NCBI RefSeq assembly: GCF_014212315.1
Contig: NZ_JACKXE010000002.1
Location: forward strand, 62,001 to 126,000
Length of the DNA: 64,000 bases
DNA from: Nocardioides luti
GTDB taxonomy: Bacteria; Actinomycetota; Actinomycetes; Propionibacteriales; Nocardioidaceae
Reading direction: 5' to 3'
A model generated the notes under the pieces. That model saw only the letters and a list, made by a program, of their open reading frames with translations. It was not told the origin of the DNA and ran no database searches. A program made the position numbers and the translations under genes. Positions within the stretch are counted from its first letter, which is position 1. Each line of letters starts with the position of its first letter. This document shows, in pieces, positions 35,627-45,654 of this stretch.

Positions 35627-37927
35627 TTACTGGGTGACGCGGTAGGCATCGAAGACGCCGGGGACGCCGCGGACGGCGCGGAGGACGTTGTCGAGGTGCT
35701 TGGCCTCGGCCATCTCGAAGGTGAAGCGGCTCTTGGCGACGCGGTCGCGGGTGGTGGAGAGGCTGGCGCTGAGGATGTTCACGTGGGCGTCCGAGAGGAC
35801 CATCGTGATGTCGGACAGCAGGCGGTTGCGGTCGAGCGCCTCGACCTGGATGTTGACCAGGAAGGTGGACTGGGCCGTGGGGGCCCACTCGACGTCGAGG
35901 AGGCGCTCGGGCTGGGTCTGGAGGCTGGCGGCGTTCGTGCAGTCCTGGCGGTGCACCGAGACCCCGCCGCCCTTGGTGACGAAGCCCAGGATCGCGTCGG
36001 GCGGGACCGGCGTGCAGCACTTGGCCAGCTTCACCCAGACGTCCGGGACGCCCTTGACGATGACGCCGGAGTCGCCGCCCGCCTGCACCTTGGTGCGGCC
36101 GCGGGAGCCCGTGATCGTCACGCCCTCGGCGAGGTCCTCGGCGGCCCCGTCGTTGCCGCCGTGGAGCTCGATGACGTGGCGCACGACCGCCTGGGCGCTG
36201 AGGTTGCCCTCGCCGACGGCGGCGTACAGCGCGGAGACGTCCGCGATCTTGAAGTGGCCGGCCGCCAGCATCAGCGACTCGTGCGACATCAGGCGCTTGA
36301 GGGGCAGGCCCTCCTTGCGCATCATCCGGGCGATCTGCTCCTTGCCCTGCTCGATCGCCTCCTCGCGCCGCTCTTTGGTGAACCACTGGCGGATCTTGGA
36401 GCGGGCCCGCGGGGACTTCACGAACGTGAGCCAGTCGCGCGACGGCGCCGCGGTCTGCGCCTTCGAGGTGAAGACCTCGACGACGTCGCCGTTCTCGAGC
36501 GTCGACTCGAGCGGGACCAGCCGGCCGTTCACGCGCGCACCGATCGTGTGGTGGCCGACCTCGGTGTGCACGGCGTAGGCGAAGTCCACGGGCGTCGCGT
36601 CGACGGGCAGCGCGATGACGTCGCCGCGCGGGGTGAAGACGTAGACCTCGGCGCGGTTGATCTCGAAGCGGAGCGACTCCAGGAACTCGCCCGGGTCCTC
36701 GACCTCGCTCTGCCAGTCCAGCAGCTGCCGGACCCACATCATGTCGTCGAGGTCGCCGCGGCTCTCGGTGTCGACGCCGTTGCGGCCGTTCTCCTTGTAC
36801 TTCCAGTGCGCGGCCACGCCGTACTCCGCACGGCGGTGCTGGGCGAAGGTGCGGATCTGGAGCTCGACCGGCTTGCCCTGCGGGCCGATGACCGTGGTGT
36901 GGAGGGATTGGTACATGTTGAACTTCGGCATCGCGACGTAGTCCTTGAACCGCCCGAGGACGGGGTTCCAGCGCGCGTGCAGGACACCGAGGACGGAGTA
37001 GCAGTCGCGGTCCTCCTCGACGAGGATCCGGATGCCGACCAGGTCGTAGATGTCGGAGAACTCGCGGCCGCCGACGATCATCTTCTGGTAGATCGAGTAG
37101 TAGTGCTTGGGCCGCCCGGTGACCGACGCCTTGACCTTCGCCTCGCGCAGGTCGGTCTCGACCTGGTCGATCACCTGGGCGAGGAACTGGTCGCGCGACG
37201 GCGCGCGCTCGGCGACCATCCGCACGATCTCGTCGTAGATCTTGGGGTGCAGCGTCGCGAAGGCGAGGTCCTCGAGCTCCCACTTCAGCGTGTTCATGCC
37301 GAGGCGGTGCGCGAGCGGGGCGTAGATGTCGAGGGTCTCGCGCGCGGTGCGCTCCTGGCTCGCCTGCGGGACGTAGCGCAGCGTGCGCATGTTGTGCAGC
37401 CGGTCGGCCAGCTTGATGACCAGCACGCGGATGTCGCGCGACATCGCGACGATCATCTTGCGGATCGTCTCGGCCTGCGCGGAGTCGCCGTACTTCACCT
37501 TGTCGAGCTTGGTGACGCCGTCGACGAGGACCGCGACCTCGTCGCCGAAGTCGGCGCGCAGCTGGTCGAGGGTGTACGGCGTGTCCTCGACCGTGTCGTG
37601 GAGGAGCGAGGCGACGAGGGTCGGCTCGGTCATGCCGATGCCGGCCAGGATGGTGGTGACGGCGAGCGGGTGGGTGATGTACGGGTCACCGCTCTTGCGC
37701 ATCTGGGTGCCGTGCTTCTCCTCGGCGACCAGGTAGGCCCGCTCGAGCAGCGCCAGGTCCGCCTTGGGGTGGTTCGCCCGCACGGCGCGGAACAACGGCT
37801 CCAGCACCGGGTGCCCGCCCTGGTTGCTGCGACCCATCCGGGCCAACCGCGCGCGCATGCTCCGGCTCGTGGCGACGGGCTCGGACACAAGCTCCCGCCG
37901 GGGCGGCAGGGTGCTCTCGTCGGTCAC
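35627..37927 (-). CDS. relA: Bifunctional (p)ppGpp synthetase/hydrolase
   Basis: 766 residues with the full long-RSH architecture. The HD hydrolase domain (about 60-190) has the His-Asp pair in [15 protein letters not shown] and the motif [14 protein letters not shown]. The synthetase domain has [20 protein letters not shown] and [20 protein letters not shown], which bind GTP and carry out pyrophosphate transfer. A TGS domain ([20 protein letters not shown]), a conserved-Cys helical part ([18 protein letters not shown]) and a C-terminal ACT domain follow. It sets stringent-response ppGpp levels. The GTG start at 37927 lies 32 bases after the apt stop, so apt-relA are probably co-transcribed. 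Confidence 0.97.
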   Translation of the reverse strand: MTDESTLPPRRELVSEPVATSRSMRARLARMGRSNQGGHPVLEPLFRAVRANHPKADLALLERAYLVAEEKHGTQMRKSGDPYITHPLAVTTILAGIGMTEPTLVASLLHDTVEDTPYTLDQLRADFGDEVAVLVDGVTKLDKVKYGDSAQAETIRKMIVAMSRDIRVLVIKLADRLHNMRTLRYVPQASQERTARETLDIYAPLAHRLGMNTLKWELEDLAFATLHPKIYDEIVRMVAERAPSRDQFLAQVIDQVETDLREAKVKASVTGRPKHYYSIYQKMIVGGREFSDIYDLVGIRILVEEDRDCYSVLGVLHARWNPVLGRFKDYVAMPKFNMYQSLHTTVIGPQGKPVELQIRTFAQHRRAEYGVAAHWKYKENGRNGVDTESRGDLDDMMWVRQLLDWQSEVEDPGEFLESLRFEINRAEVYVFTPRGDVIALPVDATPVDFAYAVHTEVGHHTIGARVNGRLVPLESTLENGDVVEVFTSKAQTAAPSRDWLTFVKSPRARSKIRQWFTKERREEAIEQGKEQIARMMRKEGLPLKRLMSHESLMLAAGHFKIADVSALYAAVGEGNLSAQAVVRHVIELHGGNDGAAEDLAEGVTITGSRGRTKVQAGGDSGVIVKGVPDVWVKLAKCCTPVPPDAILGFVTKGGGVSVHRQDCTNAASLQTQPERLLDVEWAPTAQSTFLVNIQVEALDRNRLLSDITMVLSDAHVNILSASLSTTRDRVAKSRFTFEMAEAKHLDNVLRAVRGVPGVFDAYRVTQ

Positions 37928-37958
37928 GTCACCAGTCTAGTGGCGAGGTCGAGGTCGT

Positions 37959-38516
37959 TCAGACCGTCATCAGCGTGGTCACGGGCAGGTCGCCGACGGT
38001 CTCGCGGCCCGGCAGGAAGCCGAGCTCCATCAGCACCGCGACCGCATGGGCGGACCCGCCGCACGCCTCGACCAGCTCGCGCGTCGCCTTGACCGTGCCG
38101 CCCGTGGCGAGCACGTCGTCGACGAGCAGCACCCGCTCCCCCGGCGCGACCGCGTCGCGGTGCAGCTCGAGGGTCGCCTCGCCGTACTCCAGCGCGTACG
38201 AGACCGCGTGCGTCTCGCGCGGGAGCTTGCCCACCTTGCGGACCGGGACGAAGCCGATCCCGAGGGCCAGGGCGACGGGGGCGGCGAGGATGAAGCCGCG
38301 CGCCTCCATGCCGAGCACCTTGTCGACGACGACGTTGCCCTCGGCATCGCGCCCGGCCTCCGCCAGCGCCGCCACGACGGCGGTGAGGCCGGCGTGGTCG
38401 GCCAGCAGAGGGGTGATGTCCTTGAAGACGATCCCCGGCTCGGGGAAGTCCGGCACGTCGAGGACCAGGCGCGCCAGGGCGGCGCGGGCGGCCTCGACGG
38501 CCGGGCTGTCCGTCAC
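37959..38516 (-). CDS. apt: Adenine phosphoribosyltransferase
   Basis: 185 residues. The PRPP-binding loop is ERVLLVDDVLATGGTVKATR, the N-terminal hood shows LDVPDFPEPGIVFKDITPLL, and KVLGMEARGFILAAPVALAL is typical of APRT. It salvages adenine to AMP. The GTG at 38516 overlaps the secF stop (GTGA). The order secD-secF-apt-relA is conserved in actinobacteria, which supports the call. Confidence 0.96.
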   Translation of the reverse strand: MTDSPAVEAARAALARLVLDVPDFPEPGIVFKDITPLLADHAGLTAVVAALAEAGRDAEGNVVVDKVLGMEARGFILAAPVALALGIGFVPVRKVGKLPRETHAVSYALEYGEATLELHRDAVAPGERVLLVDDVLATGGTVKATRELVEACGGSAHAVAVLMELGFLPGRETVGDLPVTTLMTV

Positions 38517-39745
38517 TTCTTGCCGCGCTTGGAGCGGGTCTGCCGCGTCGGCTGGACGCGACCCGACGCACCGCTCTCGCGGACCGGGCCACGCGCCGGC
38601 GGCGCGATCCGGCCGCGGCCGGACGCCTCGGGGCGACGCGGCGGCGCGGTCGCCACGGGAGCCGTGCCGTCCTCGTCGTCGCGGCCGCGCTCACGCTCGC
38701 CGGGCTCGTCGACCAGCGGCATGTCCTCCTTGAAGACCGGGACCGACGCGTAGCGGTCGGCCTCGTGGCGCTTGCGGGAGGCGTCGCGCTTCTCGGCGAG
38801 CTTGACCTCGGACTCGTTCGACTTCAGCTGCACCAGGAGCGGCGTCGCGATGAAGATCGAGGAGTAGGCACCGGCGGCCATGCCGACGAACAGCGCGAGC
38901 GCCAGGTCTTTCAGGGGGCCGCTGCCGAGCTGGACGGCACCGACGTACAGGATCGCGCCGACCGGGATCAGCGCCACGATCGAGGTGTTGACCGACCGGA
39001 CCAGCGTCTGGTTGACCGCGAGGTTGGCCTGGGCGGCGTACGTCGTGCGCCGGTCGCGGAGGTTCTTGGTGTTCTCGCGGACCTTGTCGAAGACGACGAC
39101 GGTGTCGTAGAGCGAGAACCCGAGGATCGTCAGCACGCCGGTGACGGTGGCGGGGGTGACCTCGAACCCGGACAACGCGTAGATGCCGACGGTGATGATC
39201 AGGTCGTGCGCCAGGGCGACGATCGCGGCGACCGACATCTTCCACTCGCGGAAGTAGGCCCAGATGAAGAGCACCACCGCGAACAGGAAGACGACCAGGC
39301 CGATGATCGAGCGCTTGGCGACGTCCTTGCCCCAGCTGGCCCCGATCTCGCTCTGGGAGATGTCGTCGGTGGGGTCGGCCCCGGTGACCCCGACGATCGC
39401 GTCGATGACCGTGGAGTTCTCCTCCTCGGTCAGCGGCTCGGTCTGGATGATGACCGAGTCGGTGCCGGCGGTGGTGACGATCGGCGACGCGGCCGAGGGG
39501 ATCCCCGTGTCCGCGACCGCCTTCTGCAGCTTGTCCGCGGTGTCCTGCGAGGCCGAGGTGGTCACCTGGTACTGCGCACCACCGGTGAACTCGATGCCCA
39601 TGTTCAGGCCCTTGGTGGACAGGCCGATCACCGCGAGCAGCACGATGACGCCGGAGACGGCGTACCAGATCCACTTGCGGCCGATGAAGTCGATCGAGCG
39701 GCGACCGTTGTAGAGGTCGTTGCCGAGACGTGAGAACTTGCCCAT
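38513..39745 (-). CDS. secF: Protein translocase subunit SecF
   Basis: 410 residues. Six transmembrane helices are expected. The N-terminal stretch is RRSIDFIGRKWIWYAVSGVI. The large outside loop begins GLNMGIEFTGGAQYQVTTSA (a conserved FxGG-like motif), and the C-terminal half holds LTILGFSLYDTVVVFDKVRE and VALIPVGAILYVGAVQLGSG. A long, low-complexity, Arg/Pro-rich cytoplasmic tail (TAPVATAPPRRPEASGRGRI) is probably lineage-specific. With SecD and YajC it uses the proton gradient to finish export through SecYEG. Its ATG shares one base with the secD stop. Confidence 0.96.
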   Translation of the reverse strand: MGKFSRLGNDLYNGRRSIDFIGRKWIWYAVSGVIVLLAVIGLSTKGLNMGIEFTGGAQYQVTTSASQDTADKLQKAVADTGIPSAASPIVTTAGTDSVIIQTEPLTEEENSTVIDAIVGVTGADPTDDISQSEIGASWGKDVAKRSIIGLVVFLFAVVLFIWAYFREWKMSVAAIVALAHDLIITVGIYALSGFEVTPATVTGVLTILGFSLYDTVVVFDKVRENTKNLRDRRTTYAAQANLAVNQTLVRSVNTSIVALIPVGAILYVGAVQLGSGPLKDLALALFVGMAAGAYSSIFIATPLLVQLKSNESEVKLAEKRDASRKRHEADRYASVPVFKEDMPLVDEPGERERGRDDEDGTAPVATAPPRRPEASGRGRIAPPARGPVRESGASGRVQPTRQTRSKRGKK

Positions 39746-41490
39746 CAGGCCCTCCCTCCCGCGGGAAGTCGGTTGATGCCCAGCGCCTCGGGATCGAGCC
39801 CCGAGAGCTTGTGGCCCTTGTTGAAGAAGCGGTACCTCGCGAGGTACGACACCATCGGGTGCGTGAACCAGAAGAAGATCGCGAGGTCGATGAGCGTCGA
39901 GAGGCCGAGCGCGAACGCGAAGCCCTTCACGACGCCCGCGGCGAAGATGTAGAGCACGACCGCGGCCAGCAGCGAGACCGTGTCGGCGGCCAGGCAGGTG
40001 TTCCGCGCGCGGACCCAGCCCGTCTCGACCGCGACCCGCATCGACTTGCCGTCGCGCATCTCGTCCCGGATGCGCTCGAAGAAGACGATGAACGAGTCGG
40101 CCGTGATGCCGACGGCGACGATCAGGCCGGCGATGCCCGGCAGCGAGAGCGTGAAGCCGGCTCCCTTGCTGAGCAGCAGGACCATGGAGTACGTCGCGGC
40201 GGCCGCGACCACCAGCGAGGCGATCACGACGAGTCCGAGACCGCGGTAGTAGATGAGGCAGTAGAGCATCACCAGGAACAGGCCGGCGAGGCCCGCGGTG
40301 ATGCCGGCGGAGAGCTGGTCACCCGCGAGCGAGGGCCCGATGACGTCGGTCTGCGTGCCGGCGTCGTCGAACGAGATCGGCAGAGCGCCGAACTTCAGGC
40401 TGGTCGCGAGGCTCATCGCCGTGGCCTCGGTGAAGTTGCCCGAGATCTGGGCCTGGCCGTTGGTGATCAGGCCGTTCATCGTCGGTGCGGAGAGGACCTG
40501 GCCGTCGAGGACGACCGCGAACTGCCCGTCGGTGTTGTAGAGCTCGCGGGAGATCTTGGTGAACTCGTCGGTGCCGGTGCCGTTGAAGGCCAGCGAGACG
40601 ACCCAGTTGACCTGCTGCTGCGGGATCTCGGCGGCGGCGCTCTTGAGGTCCGTGCCCTCGATGAGCGCGCTGGAGAGGAGGTACTTGATGCCGGCCTCGT
40701 CACCGGTGCCGCAGGTGATCAGCGGCTTGTCCGGGTTGTCGTCGACGATCGGCGCCTTGCCGTCGGCCGGGCACTCGAACTTGTTGAACGCCTTGACCGA
40801 GGCGTCGTCGGGCTGCTTGTACCACTTGATCGGCTGGTCGACGAGGTCACCGCCGTCGGGCGACGTGGTCGTCGACTCCGAGGCCGAGGGGTCGGCGGAC
40901 GGCGAGGCCGACTCCGACGCCGCGTCGCTCGGCGAGGCCGACGGGCTGGCGGCGGCCTTCTTCTTCTTGTCCAGCAGGAGCGGGGCGCGGTTCTTGCCGC
41001 TCGACTCGCTGGACGGGGCCGTCGGGTCGGCCGACGGCGAGGCCGCACCACTCGGCGTGCTCTCGGGGGTGGTGACCCCGGGCAGCTGCGTGGTGGGGTC
41101 GGTGGCGGTGCTGCCGCCGCAGGCGGCCGTCTGGGAGGAGCAGGCGACCAGGCGGAAGCGCAGCTGCGCCTGGCGCTTGACCGTCTCGACCAGGTCGCGC
41201 CGGCTCTTGCCGGGGATCTCGACGACGACGTACCGGTTGCCCTGGGTCGTGACCTCGGCCTCGGTGACACCGGAGCCGTTGACGCGCTGGTCGATGATGC
41301 CGCGGGCCTCGTTCAGGCTCTCGGCGGTCGGGTTGCCCTTGGCGGTCAGCGTGATCCGGGTGCCGCCCTGGAGGTCCAGGCCGAGCTCCGGCTTCCACGT
41401 GCCCCCGAGAGCGACCAGCCCGTAGGAGATCGCCAGGCCCAGGAAGAACACCACGAGGGTGCGTCCGGGGCGAGCGGTCTTGCGTGCCAT
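39745..41490 (-). CDS. secD: Protein translocase subunit SecD
   Basis: 581 residues. After helix 1 (TLVVFFLGLAISYGLVALGG), the P1 head begins LGLDLQGGTRITLTAKGNPT. The C-terminal half shows GAGFTLSLPGIAGLIVAVGI with TADSFIVFFERIRDEMRDGK, the SecD hallmark. Residues about 122-225 are a Ser/Pro/Thr/Ala-rich low-complexity insertion in the outside P1 region (PSADPTAPSSESSGKNRAPL and PSASPSDAASESASPSADPS), much longer than in E. coli SecD. The 1-base gap to yajC and the shared base with secF make yajC-secD-secF one unit. Confidence 0.96.
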   Translation of the reverse strand: MARKTARPGRTLVVFFLGLAISYGLVALGGTWKPELGLDLQGGTRITLTAKGNPTAESLNEARGIIDQRVNGSGVTEAEVTTQGNRYVVVEIPGKSRRDLVETVKRQAQLRFRLVACSSQTAACGGSTATDPTTQLPGVTTPESTPSGAASPSADPTAPSSESSGKNRAPLLLDKKKKAAASPSASPSDAASESASPSADPSASESTTTSPDGGDLVDQPIKWYKQPDDASVKAFNKFECPADGKAPIVDDNPDKPLITCGTGDEAGIKYLLSSALIEGTDLKSAAAEIPQQQVNWVVSLAFNGTGTDEFTKISRELYNTDGQFAVVLDGQVLSAPTMNGLITNGQAQISGNFTEATAMSLATSLKFGALPISFDDAGTQTDVIGPSLAGDQLSAGITAGLAGLFLVMLYCLIYYRGLGLVVIASLVVAAAATYSMVLLLSKGAGFTLSLPGIAGLIVAVGITADSFIVFFERIRDEMRDGKSMRVAVETGWVRARNTCLAADTVSLLAAVVLYIFAAGVVKGFAFALGLSTLIDLAIFFWFTHPMVSYLARYRFFNKGHKLSGLDPEALGINRLPAGGRA

Positions 41491-41491
41491 G

Positions 41492-41812
41492 TCAGTTCTC
41501 CTCCGGCTCGTCCGAGGCGAGCCCTGCCTGGTCGTTCGGCTGCGCCGCCGGGGCGATGGAGCCGATCGCGCCGCGCACGACCTTGATGGTCACGCCGTCG
41601 GCGATCTCGACGCGCACGTGGTCCGGGTCGCCGTCGGTGTCCCGGAGGACGCCGAAAATGCCGGAGGTCAGCATGACCTCGTCACCTGTCTTCAACGACG
41701 ACTGCATGCGCCCGAGTTCCTTCTGCCGCTTGGAGGCCGGCCTGATGATCAGGAGCCAGAACAGGAGTGCGATGCCGACCAGGGGCACCAGCGTGGAGAC
41801 AGCCTCCGGCAC
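41492..41812 (-). CDS. yajC: Preprotein translocase subunit YajC
   Basis: 106 residues. One N-terminal transmembrane helix (STLVPLVGIALLFWLLIIRP) is followed by the YajC signature ASKRQKELGRMQSSLKTGDE and VMLTSGIFGVLRDTDGDPDH. The C-terminal tail is acidic. It forms the SecDF-YajC subcomplex at the membrane. It is the first gene of the yajC-secD-secF-apt run. The 117 bases upstream separate it from ruvB and probably hold its promoter. Confidence 0.94.
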   Translation of the reverse strand: MPEAVSTLVPLVGIALLFWLLIIRPASKRQKELGRMQSSLKTGDEVMLTSGIFGVLRDTDGDPDHVRVEIADGVTIKVVRGAIGSIAPAAQPNDQAGLASDEPEEN

Positions 41813-41929
41813 GAAACAACCTCTCGAGCGCGCAGAAATGGGATGGGTGGGCCGGGACGCGCCCGACCGACGGGCAAGTGTAGCCGTGACTGTGACGCAG
41901 GCCGCTATCAGGCAGGGCTCGGCGCGGGG

Positions 41930-43006
41930 TCAGTCCTCGAAGAGCGCGGCGTCGCCCTGGCCGACGCCGGGCGTCGACGGCGCGGGCAGCCCCAGGTGGC
42001 GCCAGGCGGCCGCCGTGGCGATCCGGCCGCGCGGCGTGCGGGCCAGGAAACCCATCCGGACCAGGAAGGGCTCGGCGACCTCCTCGACCGTCTCCCGCTC
42101 CTCGCCGACCGCCACCGCGAGCGTCGAGACGCCGACCGGTCCCCCGCCGAAGCGACGGCAGAGGGCGTCGATGACGGCACGGTCGAGCCGGTCGAGGCCG
42201 AGGGCGTCGACCTCGTAGAGGTCCAGCGCGGCGTGACTGACGGGCAGCGTCACGACGCCGTCCGCGCGCACCTGGGCGAAGTCCCGCACGCGGCGCAGCA
42301 GCCGGTTGGCGATGCGAGGCGTGCCGCGGGAGCGCGAGGCGATCTCGGCGGCACCCTCGTCGGTCAGCTCGACGCCGAGGAGACCGGCAGAGCGGTGCAC
42401 GATCCGGTCGAGCTCGTGGGCCTCGTAGAACTCGAGGTGGCCGGTGAAGCCGAAGCGGTCACGCAGCGGACCGGGCAGGAGACCGGCGCGGGTGGTGGCG
42501 CCGACCAGCGTGAACGGCGGGATCTCCAGCGGGATGGCGGTGGCCCCGGGACCCTTGCCGATGACGACGTCGACCCGGAAGTCCTCCATCGCCATGTAGA
42601 GCATCTCCTCGGCGGGCCGCGACATCCGGTGGATCTCGTCGACGAAGAGGACGTCGCCGTCGTTCATGCCCGACAGGATGGCCGCGAGGTCGCCCGCGTG
42701 GGTGATGGCCGGGCCGCTGGTCAGCCGGAGCGGGGCGCTCATCTCGGCGGCGATGATCATCGCGAGCGTGGTCTTGCCGAGGCCGGGTGGACCCGACAGC
42801 AGGACGTGGTCGGGCGCGCGGCCGCGCTGCCGGGCGGCCTCGAGGACCAGGCCGAGCTGTTCGCGCACGCGGGTCTGCCCGACGACCTCGTCGAGGCTCT
42901 TGGGTCGCAGCGCGGCCTCGACGGCTCGCTCGTCCCCCTCCGCCTCGGCGGCGGTCAGCGAGCGGAGGTGCTGCTCCTCGGCCAGGTCCAGGTCGTCGTC
43001 ACGCAC
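41930..43006 (-). CDS. ruvB: Holliday junction branch migration ATPase RuvB
   Basis: 358 residues. It begins with [20 protein letters not shown]. The Walker A is [20 protein letters not shown], Walker [21 protein letters not shown], and sensor 1 lies in [20 protein letters not shown], with the Arg finger nearby. The C-terminal winged helix has [20 protein letters not shown] and [20 protein letters not shown]. It pumps DNA through RuvAB complexes at Holliday junctions. It lies three bases from ruvA and belongs to the ruvC-ruvA-ruvB operon, which has a LexA-like box. Confidence 0.97.
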   Translation of the reverse strand: MRDDDLDLAEEQHLRSLTAAEAEGDERAVEAALRPKSLDEVVGQTRVREQLGLVLEAARQRGRAPDHVLLSGPPGLGKTTLAMIIAAEMSAPLRLTSGPAITHAGDLAAILSGMNDGDVLFVDEIHRMSRPAEEMLYMAMEDFRVDVVIGKGPGATAIPLEIPPFTLVGATTRAGLLPGPLRDRFGFTGHLEFYEAHELDRIVHRSAGLLGVELTDEGAAEIASRSRGTPRIANRLLRRVRDFAQVRADGVVTLPVSHAALDLYEVDALGLDRLDRAVIDALCRRFGGGPVGVSTLAVAVGEERETVEEVAEPFLVRMGFLARTPRGRIATAAAWRHLGLPAPSTPGVGQGDAALFED

Positions 43007-43009
43007 GGG

Positions 43010-43606
43010 TCACGCCTTGCTCAGGGTCTGGAGGGCGGCACGCAGCAGCAGCCCGACGTCGGGGCTGTCGCCCGCCTGGGGCGCGACGGCCTCGACCGCC
43101 TGCTCGGCGTCACGGACCCCCCACCCGAGCCCGACGAGGCCCTGGTGCACCTGGTCGCGCCACGGGGCCGAGCCGACCACGCCGGCGTGGCCGCGCGCGC
43201 CGACGGGGGCGCCGATCCGGTCCTTGAGCTCGAGGATGATCCGCTGGGCGCCCTTCTGCCCGATGCCGGGCACCCGGGTCAGGGTCTTCACGTCGTCGCT
43301 CGCGATCGCCGTCCGCAGGTCGTCGGGGGCGAGCACCGCGGTGATCGCCTGCGCGACCTTGGGGCCGACCCCGGAGGCCGTCTGCACGAGCTCGAAGATG
43401 GTCTTCTCGTCGTCGTCGAGGAAGCCGAAGAGGGTGAGCGAGTCCTCGCGCACGACCATGCTCGTCGGCAGGGTGGCGGTGTGGCCCGGGCGCAGGGTGG
43501 CGAGCGTGCCCGGCGTACACATCAGCTCGAGCCCGACTCCCCCGACCTCCAGCACGGCGCTGGACAGCGTGACGGCGGCGACCTGGCCGCGGACGAAGGC
43601 GATCAT
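43010..43606 (-). CDS. ruvA: Holliday junction DNA-binding protein RuvA
   Basis: 198 residues, the normal size. Domain I (OB fold) begins [20 protein letters not shown]. The helix-hairpin-helix motifs are [20 protein letters not shown] and [20 protein letters not shown]. The C-terminal domain III follows a flexible linker (VQQG-like region at [20 protein letters not shown]). It binds four-way junctions as a tetramer and loads RuvB. The ATG at 43606 overlaps the ruvC stop by four bases (ATGA). Confidence 0.96.
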   Translation of the reverse strand: MIAFVRGQVAAVTLSSAVLEVGGVGLELMCTPGTLATLRPGHTATLPTSMVVREDSLTLFGFLDDDEKTIFELVQTASGVGPKVAQAITAVLAPDDLRTAIASDDVKTLTRVPGIGQKGAQRIILELKDRIGAPVGARGHAGVVGSAPWRDQVHQGLVGLGWGVRDAEQAVEAVAPQAGDSPDVGLLLRAALQTLSKA

Positions 43607-44130
43607 GCGGGGCTCCTCCTGCCGGCAGCGGCCAGCGCGGCGTCGATGCGCGCCTGCGCGCCACCGCGCCAGATGTGGGTGATGGCCAGCGCCAGCGCGT
43701 CGGCGGCGTCGGCGGGCTTGGGCGGGGCGCTGAGCCGCAGGATCCGGGTCACCATGGCGCCCACCTGGCTCTTGTCGGCCCGGCCGCTGCCGGTGACGGC
43801 CGCCTTGACCTCGCTGGGCGTGTGCATGGCGACCGGCAGCCCGCGGCGGGCGGCGCAGACCATCGCGATGCCGCTGGCCTGGGCGGTGCCCATGACGGTG
43901 CTGACGTCCGAGCGCGCGAAGACCCGCTCGATCGCCACGACGTCGGGCTCGAACTCGTCGAGCCAGGCGTCGATGCCCTTCTCGATCGTCACCAGCCGGC
44001 GCGGCACGGGCTCGGTCGACGACGTGCGCAGGACGTTGACGTCGACCAGCGTGAGCGGCCGGCCGACCTCGCCGTCGACCACGCCCACCCCGCACCGGGT
44101 CAGGCCGGGGTCGATGCCGAGCACGCGCAT
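43603..44130 (-). CDS. ruvC: Crossover junction endodeoxyribonuclease RuvC
   Basis: 175 residues. The RNase H-like fold has the first catalytic Asp in [16 protein letters not shown], the Glu in [16 protein letters not shown], and the C-terminal acidic pair region [18 protein letters not shown]. The loop region [20 protein letters not shown] and [10 protein letters not shown] is typical. It cuts Holliday junctions symmetrically after RuvAB migration. A near-perfect actinobacterial LexA box lies 16 bases upstream of the ATG at 44130, so the ruvCAB operon is probably SOS-inducible. Confidence 0.97.
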   Translation of the reverse strand: MRVLGIDPGLTRCGVGVVDGEVGRPLTLVDVNVLRTSSTEPVPRRLVTIEKGIDAWLDEFEPDVVAIERVFARSDVSTVMGTAQASGIAMVCAARRGLPVAMHTPSEVKAAVTGSGRADKSQVGAMVTRILRLSAPPKPADAADALALAITHIWRGGAQARIDAALAAAGRRSPA

Positions 44131-44145
44131 GGGGGTCGCCTTCCG

Positions 44146-44161
44146 TCGAACGTATGTTCGT
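44146..44161 (-). promoter_or_regulatory. LexA-binding (SOS) box of the ruvC operon
   Basis: The plus strand reads TCGAACGTATGTTCGT, matching the actinobacterial SOS box TCGAAC-N4-GTTCGA at 15 of 16 positions counting the four free bases. It lies 16 bases upstream of the ruvC ATG (44130), within the 86-base gap to yebC. LexA bound there would block the promoter or early elongation. The site is seen directly; regulation is inferred from the known LexA consensus. Confidence 0.85.
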
Positions 44162-44216
44162 CAGGCAACGCTAACGCGCGACGTACGCCGGAACGGGCAC
44201 GACACGCGGCGTTCGA

Positions 44217-44981
44217 TCACGCGTCGAGCGACTCCATGACCTCGTCGGAGACGTCGTAGTTGGCGTAGATGTTCTGCACGTCGTCGAGGTCCTCGAGCAC
44301 ATCGATGAGGCGGAAGAGCTTGCCCGCGCCGTCGCCGTCGAGCTGGACCTGCATGTCGGGGACGAAGGACGCGTCGGCCGAGTCGTAGTCGATGCCGGCG
44401 GCCTGGAGCGCCGTGCGCACGGCCACGAGGTCGGTGGCCTCGGAGACGACCTCGAAGGACTCCCCCAGGTCGTTGACGGCGTCCGCGCCGGCCTCGAGGG
44501 TCGCCTCGAGGACGTCGTCCTCGGTGACCGTCCGGCCCTCCTGCTCGGTCGGGACGACCACGACCCCCTTGCGGTTGAAGAGGAACGAGACCGAGCCGGG
44601 GTCGGCCAGCGAGCCACCGTTGCGGCTCATGGCGGTGCGGACCTCCATCGCGGCACGGTTCTTGTTGTCGGTGAGGCACTCGATCAGCATCGCGACGCCG
44701 GCCGGTCCGTAGCCTTCGTACATGATCGTGGTGTAGTCGGCGCCGCCCGCCTCGGCACCGGAGCCGCGCTTGACCGCGCGGTCGATGTTGTCGTTGGGGA
44801 CCGACGACTTCTTGGCCTTCTGGATGGCGTCGTAGAGCGTCGGGTTGCCGGAGACGTCACCGCCGCCCATGCGGGCCGCGACCTCGATGTTCTTGATGAG
44901 CTTGGCGAACATCTTGCCGCGCTTGGCGTCGACGATCGCCTTCTTGTGCTTCGTGGTCGCCCATTTGGAGTGGCCGGACAT
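44217..44981 (-). CDS. YebC/PmpR-family protein
   Basis: 254 residues of the YebC/PmpR/TACO1 family. The N terminus [20 protein letters not shown] with [20 protein letters not shown] is diagnostic, as are [20 protein letters not shown] and RMAMSRNGG-like [20 protein letters not shown]. Members were called transcriptional regulators; recent work links some to translation of difficult (polyproline) sequences. It precedes ruvC and follows pdxT in many actinobacteria, as here. Confidence 0.95.
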   Translation of the reverse strand: MSGHSKWATTKHKKAIVDAKRGKMFAKLIKNIEVAARMGGGDVSGNPTLYDAIQKAKKSSVPNDNIDRAVKRGSGAEAGGADYTTIMYEGYGPAGVAMLIECLTDNKNRAAMEVRTAMSRNGGSLADPGSVSFLFNRKGVVVVPTEQEGRTVTEDDVLEATLEAGADAVNDLGESFEVVSEATDLVAVRTALQAAGIDYDSADASFVPDMQVQLDGDGAGKLFRLIDVLEDLDDVQNIYANYDVSDEVMESLDA

Positions 44982-45025
44982 GACGGTTCCCTACCTCAAC
45001 TGATCGCTTCGCCTGCGCTGACTGC

Positions 45026-45628
45026 CTAGCGGGCCTGCCGGACGAGGTCCACGAAGGTGCCGTGGACCCGGTGGTCCGTGCCGACCTCGGGGTGGAACGA
45101 GGTGGCCATCAGCTGGCCTTGTCGAACCGCGACGATCCTACCCACCGCCGGTCCGGACGGGACGGTGGCGAGGGTCTCGACGCCCGGACCGACCGCCTCG
45201 ACCCAGGGGGCGCGGATGAAGACCGCGTGCACCGGGGCGTCGAACCCGTCGAAGTCGAGGTCCCCCTCGAACGAGTCGACCTGGCGTCCGAAGGCGTTGC
45301 GGCGCACGGTGATGTCGAGGCCGCCGAGGGTCTCCTGGCCGGGCGCCCCGTCCTCGAGCCGGTCGGCCAGCAGGATCATGCCCGCGCACGTCCCGAAGGC
45401 CGGCATGCCCTGCCGGATCCGCTCGCGCAGCGGCTCGAGGAGCTCGAAGGTCCGCGCCAGCTTGGCCATCGTCGTGGACTCGCCGCCCGGCAGCACCAGC
45501 CCGTCGCAGGCGTCGAGCTCGACGGGACGGCGTACGGCGATCGCGTCGACGCCCAGGGAGCGGAGCGCGACGAGGTGCTCGCGCACGTCGCCCTGGAGGG
45601 CGAAGACGCCGATGGTGGGGGAAGGCAC
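45026..45628 (-). CDS. pdxT: Pyridoxal 5'-phosphate synthase glutaminase subunit
   Basis: 200 residues. The GTG at 45628 starts [20 protein letters not shown], the usual PdxT N terminus. The oxyanion and nucleophile regions are [20 protein letters not shown] and [16 protein letters not shown] (Cys nucleophile), and the His-Glu pair lies in [20 protein letters not shown]. It supplies ammonia from glutamine to PdxS for vitamin B6 synthesis. In most actinobacteria pdxS is next to pdxT or one gene away; here five SipW/TasA-type genes separate them (45655-48943). Confidence 0.96.
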   Translation of the reverse strand: MPSPTIGVFALQGDVREHLVALRSLGVDAIAVRRPVELDACDGLVLPGGESTTMAKLARTFELLEPLRERIRQGMPAFGTCAGMILLADRLEDGAPGQETLGGLDITVRRNAFGRQVDSFEGDLDFDGFDAPVHAVFIRAPWVEAVGPGVETLATVPSGPAVGRIVAVRQGQLMATSFHPEVGTDHRVHGTFVDLVRQAR

Positions 45629-45654
45629 GGCGGACAGCCTAGGAGCAGGTCCCG

